NCBI RefSeq assembly: GCF_004795015.1
Contig: NZ_SSBI01000024.1
Coordinates: 1-64,000 of the forward strand
DNA from: Streptomyces sp. A1277
GTDB lineage: Bacteria > Actinomycetota > Actinomycetes > Streptomycetales > Streptomycetaceae
Length of the DNA stretch: 64,000 nt
Reading direction: 5' to 3'
Below are positions 60,071 to 64,000 of the stretch, piece after piece. A program made the translations under genes and the position numbers. A model generated the notes under the pieces. That model was not told the DNA's origin, did no database searches, and saw nothing but the letters and a program-made list of their open reading frames with translations. Each line of letters opens with the position of its first letter. Position 1 is the first letter of the stretch.

Positions 60071-61117
60071 CTACTGCACCAGGGCCGCGAGTTCCGCCTC
60101 GCGCTTCGAGACCTCGCCCAGCAGCTGTTCCGCGACCTCCTCCAGCAGATGGTCCGGGTCGTCCGGGGCCATCCGCAGCATGGCTCCGATCGCGCTCTCC
60201 TCCAGCTCCAGGGCCATCTCCGTCAGCAGCTCCTTGCGCTGGGTCAGCCAGTTGAGCCGGGCGTAGAGCTCGTCGGCCTCGCTCAGTTCCGTCTGCGGCG
60301 CGACCGGCCCGGCCGCCCACTCCTGGGCCAACTCCTTCAGCAGGGCCTCGTCCCCGCGCCCGTAGGCGGCGTTGACCCGCGCGATGAACTCGTCCCGCCT
60401 GGCCCGCTCCGCCTCGTCCTGGGCCAGGTCCGGGTGGGCTTTACGGACCAGGTCGCGGTACAGCTTGCGCGCCTCCTCGGTGGGCCGGACCCGCTTGGGC
60501 GGCCGCACCGGCTGCTCGGTGAGCATGGCCGACGCCTCGGGAGACAGGCCGTCGGAGTCCATCCAGTCGTGGAACAGCTCGTCCACGCCCGGCATGGGCA
60601 TCACGACCGACCGTGCCTCCTCCGCCTTGCGCAGATCCTCCGGATCGCCCGTCCTGGCCGCCCGCGCCTCGGCGATCTGCGCATCGAGCTCGTCGAGCCG
60701 CGCGTACATCGGGCCGAGCCGCTGGTGGTGCAGCCGGGAGAAGTTCTCCACCTCGACCCGGAACGTCTCCACCGCGATCTCGAACTCGATCAGCGCCTGC
60801 TCGGCCACCCGGACAGCACGCGCAAGCCGCGCCTCAGGCCGAGCTTGCCCGTCTTCATTCCGCACCGGACCGTCTTCATTCCGCACCGGGCCGTCCTCGC
60901 CCCGCACCGGGCCGTCCTCGCCCCGCACCTCACCGGATTCGGCAGCCCGCCCGGGACCGGCCTTGGGCCCCGCAGCCGCGTCCCCGGCACCCTCTCCCGG
61001 AGCGCCGGGCGCTTCCGAAGTACCCGGAGCGCCCGGGGCGTCCCTCTCCGCACGTGCGTCGGCTTGCGGTTCATCGTCGTTCCGGGTGGTCGGCACCCCG
61101 GCGGCTTCGTGGGTCAC
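60071..61117 (-). CDS. J-domain protein
   Basis: 348 residues. After a disordered acidic N-terminus with a repeated VRGEDGP/VRNEDGP heptapeptide (about 60-85), residues 90-190 are coiled-coil-like, and a J-domain follows (KLYRDLVRKAHPDLAQDE, HPD motif at about 228). This is the site that stimulates DnaK. Stand-alone J-domain proteins lacking the DnaJ zinc region are common in Streptomyces. GTG at 61117. Confidence 0.82.
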   Translation of the reverse strand: MTHEAAGVPTTRNDDEPQADARAERDAPGAPGTSEAPGAPGEGAGDAAAGPKAGPGRAAESGEVRGEDGPVRGEDGPVRNEDGPVRNEDGQARPEARLARAVRVAEQALIEFEIAVETFRVEVENFSRLHHQRLGPMYARLDELDAQIAEARAARTGDPEDLRKAEEARSVVMPMPGVDELFHDWMDSDGLSPEASAMLTEQPVRPPKRVRPTEEARKLYRDLVRKAHPDLAQDEAERARRDEFIARVNAAYGRGDEALLKELAQEWAAGPVAPQTELSEADELYARLNWLTQRKELLTEMALELEESAIGAMLRMAPDDPDHLLEEVAEQLLGEVSKREAELAALVQ

Positions 61118-61175
61118 CCGTCCAGCGTATGGCCCCAGCCCGCCCGCCGGGGACACGCGGTCTGGGAAGCAGGCG

Positions 61176-62723
61176 TCACACCCCCAGCTCAGCGGCTATT
61201 CGCCCCGCCCCGATCGCCTGCACCAACTCTGCGTGATCCGCCTCGGTGCGATCCGCGTACGTCACCGCGAAGGACGCCACCGCCTCGTCCAGCTCGTCGT
61301 TCTTGCCGCAGTAGCCCGCGACCAGCCTCGGATCCGCGCTGTGCGCATGGGCACGCGCCAGCAGCGCACCGGTCATCCGGCCGTAGTCGTCGACCTGATC
61401 GGCGGCCAGCGCCACCGGGTCTACGCTGCCCTTGCGGTTCCTGAACTGCCGCACCTGGAACGGCCGCCCCTCCACCGTCGTCCAGCCCAGCAGGTGGTCA
61501 CTGACGACCTGCATCCGCTTCTGCCCGAGCACCACGCGGCGCCCCTCGTGCGCGACCTCCGGCACCTCGAACCCCGCGGCGGCCAGATGCGGCGCCAGGA
61601 CCGAGGGCCGGGCCTCCTTCACCTGGAGCGCCAACGGCTCCCCCCGGTGGTCCAGCAACAGCACCACGTACGAGCGGGTGCCGACGCTGCCCGTGCCGAC
61701 CACGCGGAACGCCACGTCGTGAATCGCGTACCGGGCGAGCAGCGGTGTCCGGTCCTCCGAGACGGTCTCCAGGTAGTCGCCGAGTCCCCTCGCCACGGCC
61801 GCGGCCTCGGCGTCGGGCACCCGGCGCAGCACCGGCGGCGCGTCGACGAAGCGGCGGCCGCCGTCCTCGCATTCCTCCGTGGACTTCGCCGCGAAGCGAG
61901 CGCTGGTGTTGTTGCGGGCCTTCTCGGAGACCCGCTTCAGGGTGCCGAGCAGATCCCGCGCGTCGGCGTGGGACACCAACTCCTCGTCCGCGATGGCGTT
62001 CCACGCGTCGAGCGCGGGCATTCTGGCCAGCAGCCGCATCGTCCGCCGGTAGGCCCCCACCGTGTCGTACGCGGCCCTGCGGCAGGTGTCCTCGTCGGCG
62101 CCGGCCTCGCGGCCCGCGAGCACCAGCGATGTGGCGAGGCGCTTGAGGTCCCACTCCCACGGCCCGGACACGGTCTCGTCGAAGTCGTTCAAATCGATGA
62201 CCAGGCTGCCCCGGGCGTCGCCGTACAGGCCGAAGTTGGCCGCATGCGCGTCGCCGCAGAGCTGGGCGGCCACCCCGGTGTCGGGCGTGCCCATCAGGTC
62301 ATGGGCCATCAGCCCGGCCGAGCCGCGCAGGAAGGCGAAGGGGGTCGCGGCCATCCGCCCCACCCGTATCGGCGTCAGCCCGGCCACCCGGCCCCGGTTG
62401 GACTCCTCGACCGCGCGCACCGCGTCGGGCCGCCCGGCAGGCAGCACCAGCGTCGCGTGCGAGGACCTGGGCACGCGCACACGCAACGCCTTGCCCCGCT
62501 CCTTCGGCGCCCCCACAGCCGCCGCGAAAACCGCACCGGCGCCGGCACCCGCCCCCACGTCCGCACCCGCCCCCGCGCCCGCGCCGACACCCACGCGACG
62601 TGCGAATCCCGGTACGACCGGGATGCGCGGCTCGCCCCCACCGGCCCGGAGCGGACCGGCCGCCTCCGCCCCACTGGAACCGCCCCGTTCCACCGGCGGC
62701 AAGGCCATTGCGATTCCATCCAT
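61176..62723 (-). CDS. DUF2252 family protein
   Basis: 515 residues. Kinase-like DUF2252 landmarks: FLRGSAGLMAHDL (about 140), LCGDAHAANFGLYGD (about 160) and DLNDFDETVSGPWEWDLKRL (about 180), resembling a phosphotransferase catalytic loop and metal site. Function unknown. A Gly/Ala repeat (GAGAGAGADVGAGAGAGA) lies in the N-terminal 70 residues. ATG 62723 after GGGGGAGG. Confidence 0.87.
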   Translation of the reverse strand: MDGIAMALPPVERGGSSGAEAAGPLRAGGGEPRIPVVPGFARRVGVGAGAGAGADVGAGAGAGAVFAAAVGAPKERGKALRVRVPRSSHATLVLPAGRPDAVRAVEESNRGRVAGLTPIRVGRMAATPFAFLRGSAGLMAHDLMGTPDTGVAAQLCGDAHAANFGLYGDARGSLVIDLNDFDETVSGPWEWDLKRLATSLVLAGREAGADEDTCRRAAYDTVGAYRRTMRLLARMPALDAWNAIADEELVSHADARDLLGTLKRVSEKARNNTSARFAAKSTEECEDGGRRFVDAPPVLRRVPDAEAAAVARGLGDYLETVSEDRTPLLARYAIHDVAFRVVGTGSVGTRSYVVLLLDHRGEPLALQVKEARPSVLAPHLAAAGFEVPEVAHEGRRVVLGQKRMQVVSDHLLGWTTVEGRPFQVRQFRNRKGSVDPVALAADQVDDYGRMTGALLARAHAHSADPRLVAGYCGKNDELDEAVASFAVTYADRTEADHAELVQAIGAGRIAAELGV

Positions 62724-62875
62724 GGCGCACAGCCTCCCCCGCCCGGCGCAGCCGCCGGGCCCCCCGCCCAACATCAACTGTCGAAGACGGTACCGCCGTA
62801 CACCGATCTCCGTCTGCCCTGTGGACAAGCCCTGTGGATAACACCCACCAGAGCCTTTCCCCGCTGGTCAGACGC

Positions 62876-64000
62876 TCAGACCCCCACCGCCTCCTCCATC
62901 TCCTCTTCCTCCTCGGCCACCCGTGACTCCCCCACCTTCCGCAACTCCCCAGCGGCCGAGGACTCCCCCACCCTCCGCAACTCCCCGGCGGCCGAGGACT
63001 CCCCAGCCCTCCGCAACTCCCCAGCGGCCGAGAGCTTCTCAGCCGTCCGCGGCTCCTCAACCGCTCGCGCCTCCCCGGCGGCCGAGGGCTTCTCATCAAC
63101 CGCAGACCGGGCCGTCTGCGCGGCCGCCGTCCGGCGCTTCCCCTCCGCCAGGCCCGCGAGGCCCATCATCACCAGGCCCGCGACGAACCAGAGGGCCAGC
63201 ACCAGCAGGTTCCCGCCCAGCGCGTGGCCGCCGAAGTACACGTGGCTGCGGACGCCTTCGACAAAGCCGGCCCCGTTCCAGAAGGAGTGCAGCGCGCCGA
63301 AGAACCCGGGCTCCAGCTCGGGGCGGAAGATCCCGCCGGAACTGGTGAAGTTGAGCATGACGAACAACACCATCACCCCGAGCGTGGTCCACCGCTTCAG
63401 GAAGGTGTGCAGCCCCACCCCGATCAGCAGGATGCCCGCCGAGTAGAGCCACGCCATGCCCCACAGGCCCGTGAGCCCCTGGTCGACCAGCCCGAACAGC
63501 GGCCCGGCGAACACCGCCCCTATGACACTCACCACCAGCGAGGCCCCGAGCGCCAGCGCCGCCCTCACCCGCAGCCGGAGGACCGCCCCGGCTCCGCCGA
63601 TCACGGCGACGGAGGCATACGAGCCGATGCTCACGGCGACCAGCAGGAAGAAGATCCCCTGACCGGTCGGGTCCCCGTCCGCCGTGGGAGCCGTGTCCGT
63701 CACCTTCAGCGGGGCGCCCTGCCCGGCCGCCACCTGTGTGAAGACTTTCTCGACCACCGTCGCGCTGGTGTCGGACGAGGCGGAGGCGACGAGCAGTTCG
63801 GGGGCCTTGCCCGGTATGTAGGCGCCGTAGCTGGCCTGCGTCCGCAGGTGGTCGGCCGCCGTCGCACGGTCGGCGACGGTACGCACGCTCAGCGCCCCGT
63901 CCCCCTTGTCCTGCAACGTCTGCGCGAGTACCTGGGCGCTCGGGCCGGAGCCGACCACGTCCACCCGCAGGTCGTGCGGCTGTGGAGCATGGAACGCGCC
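62876..64000 (-). CDS. Membrane protein, YhgE/Pip- or DUF3533-like (5' end cut by window)
   Basis: At least 375 residues remain; the frame is open to the window edge, so the N-terminus is missing. An extracellular-type domain (FHAPQPHDLRVDVVG onward) is followed by about six membrane helices, the arrangement of ABC-2-like YhgE/Pip and DUF3533 proteins. The C-terminal tail is charged, with a 12-residue repeat (SSAAGELRRVGE) and an acidic end. Function unknown. Confidence 0.7.
   Translation of the reverse strand, partial: GAFHAPQPHDLRVDVVGSGPSAQVLAQTLQDKGDGALSVRTVADRATAADHLRTQASYGAYIPGKAPELLVASASSDTSATVVEKVFTQVAAGQGAPLKVTDTAPTADGDPTGQGIFFLLVAVSIGSYASVAVIGGAGAVLRLRVRAALALGASLVVSVIGAVFAGPLFGLVDQGLTGLWGMAWLYSAGILLIGVGLHTFLKRWTTLGVMVLFVMLNFTSSGGIFRPELEPGFFGALHSFWNGAGFVEGVRSHVYFGGHALGGNLLVLALWFVAGLVMMGLAGLAEGKRRTAAAQTARSAVDEKPSAAGEARAVEEPRTAEKLSAAGELRRAGESSAAGELRRVGESSAAGELRKVGESRVAEEEEEMEEAVGV
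62935..63035 (-). repeat. 36-bp coding tandem repeat, 2.8 units
   Basis: Units start at 62935, 62971 and 63007 and encode the 12-residue Ser/Ala/Gly/Glu repeat in the cytoplasmic tail of the membrane protein. Confidence 0.9.

Noticed and set aside
60372..63446. Very long open frame (over 1000 codons) on the plus strand
   Set aside because: It is antisense to three recognisable minus-strand genes (J-domain, DUF2252 and membrane protein) and shows the Arg/Ser/Pro-rich text typical of high-GC shadow frames.

Overview
The window is chromosomal DNA from a high-GC actinomycete, almost certainly Streptomyces. The evidence is GC-rich wobble positions throughout, frequent GTG starts with GTGA/ATGA gene overlaps, XRE/DUF397/anti-sigma-like ATPase genes, a mycothiol-type DinB enzyme, a proteasome activator (Bpa) and two perfect copies of the Streptomyces ParB site parS (GTTTCACGTGAAAC) at 4889 and 40899. 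parS sites cluster around oriC in Streptomyces, and from memory the gene order resembles the S. coelicolor core around SCO3790-SCO3840, so the window probably lies in the core near the origin. No rRNA, tRNA, CRISPR array, insertion sequence or antibiotic cluster was seen.

Layout. 1-16.4 kb: a truncated AfsR-like NB-ARC/TPR regulator, a thioredoxin-NHL protein, a LURP-one-like protein, a nitrilase-family hydrolase, a mycothiol-dependent-type enzyme, an MFS/GntR pair, two paralogous MarR regulators each facing a metabolic gene (an MBL hydrolase and an enolase) across 13-14 bp iterated repeats, a K15-type DD-peptidase, and a MarR-GNAT fusion. 16.4-22.8 kb: an accessory-looking patch with an interrupted gene, an unknown 576-residue protein, an Imm-5-like putative immunity protein, and an XRE + three DUF397 operon facing an anti-sigma-like ATPase. 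22.9-38.5 kb: branched-chain keto-acid dehydrogenase operon 1 (bkdABC), a DevR/NarL response regulator, two divergent Ser/Thr kinases, a PadR-ABC exporter unit and Bpa. 38.5-48.4 kb: quinone oxidoreductase, K+ channel, an unusually extended MoeA, a MobA-like fusion, and bkd operon 2 with its Lrp-type regulator. 48.4-59.5 kb: a TetR regulator with paaN, the paaABCDE phenylacetyl-CoA epoxidase operon, a TrmH/HTTM/DUF5819 operon and an acyl-CoA dehydrogenase. 59.5-64 kb: rhodanese, J-domain protein, DUF2252 protein and a truncated membrane protein.

How the parts work together. The right half is a catabolic block: branched-chain keto acids (bkd) and phenylacetate (paa) are converted to acyl-CoAs. 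An almost identical 14-bp TetR-type box lies before paaN/tetR, before paaA and in the bkd2/lrp intergenic region, which suggests one regulator links the two pathways. A KstR-type box precedes the acyl-CoA dehydrogenase. The most unusual non-coding signals are the 13-14 bp iterons in front of both MarR genes, and the second parS site, whose centre is the stop/start overlap of moeA and the K+ channel gene. Several genes carry tandem repeats exactly at or just after their stop codons.
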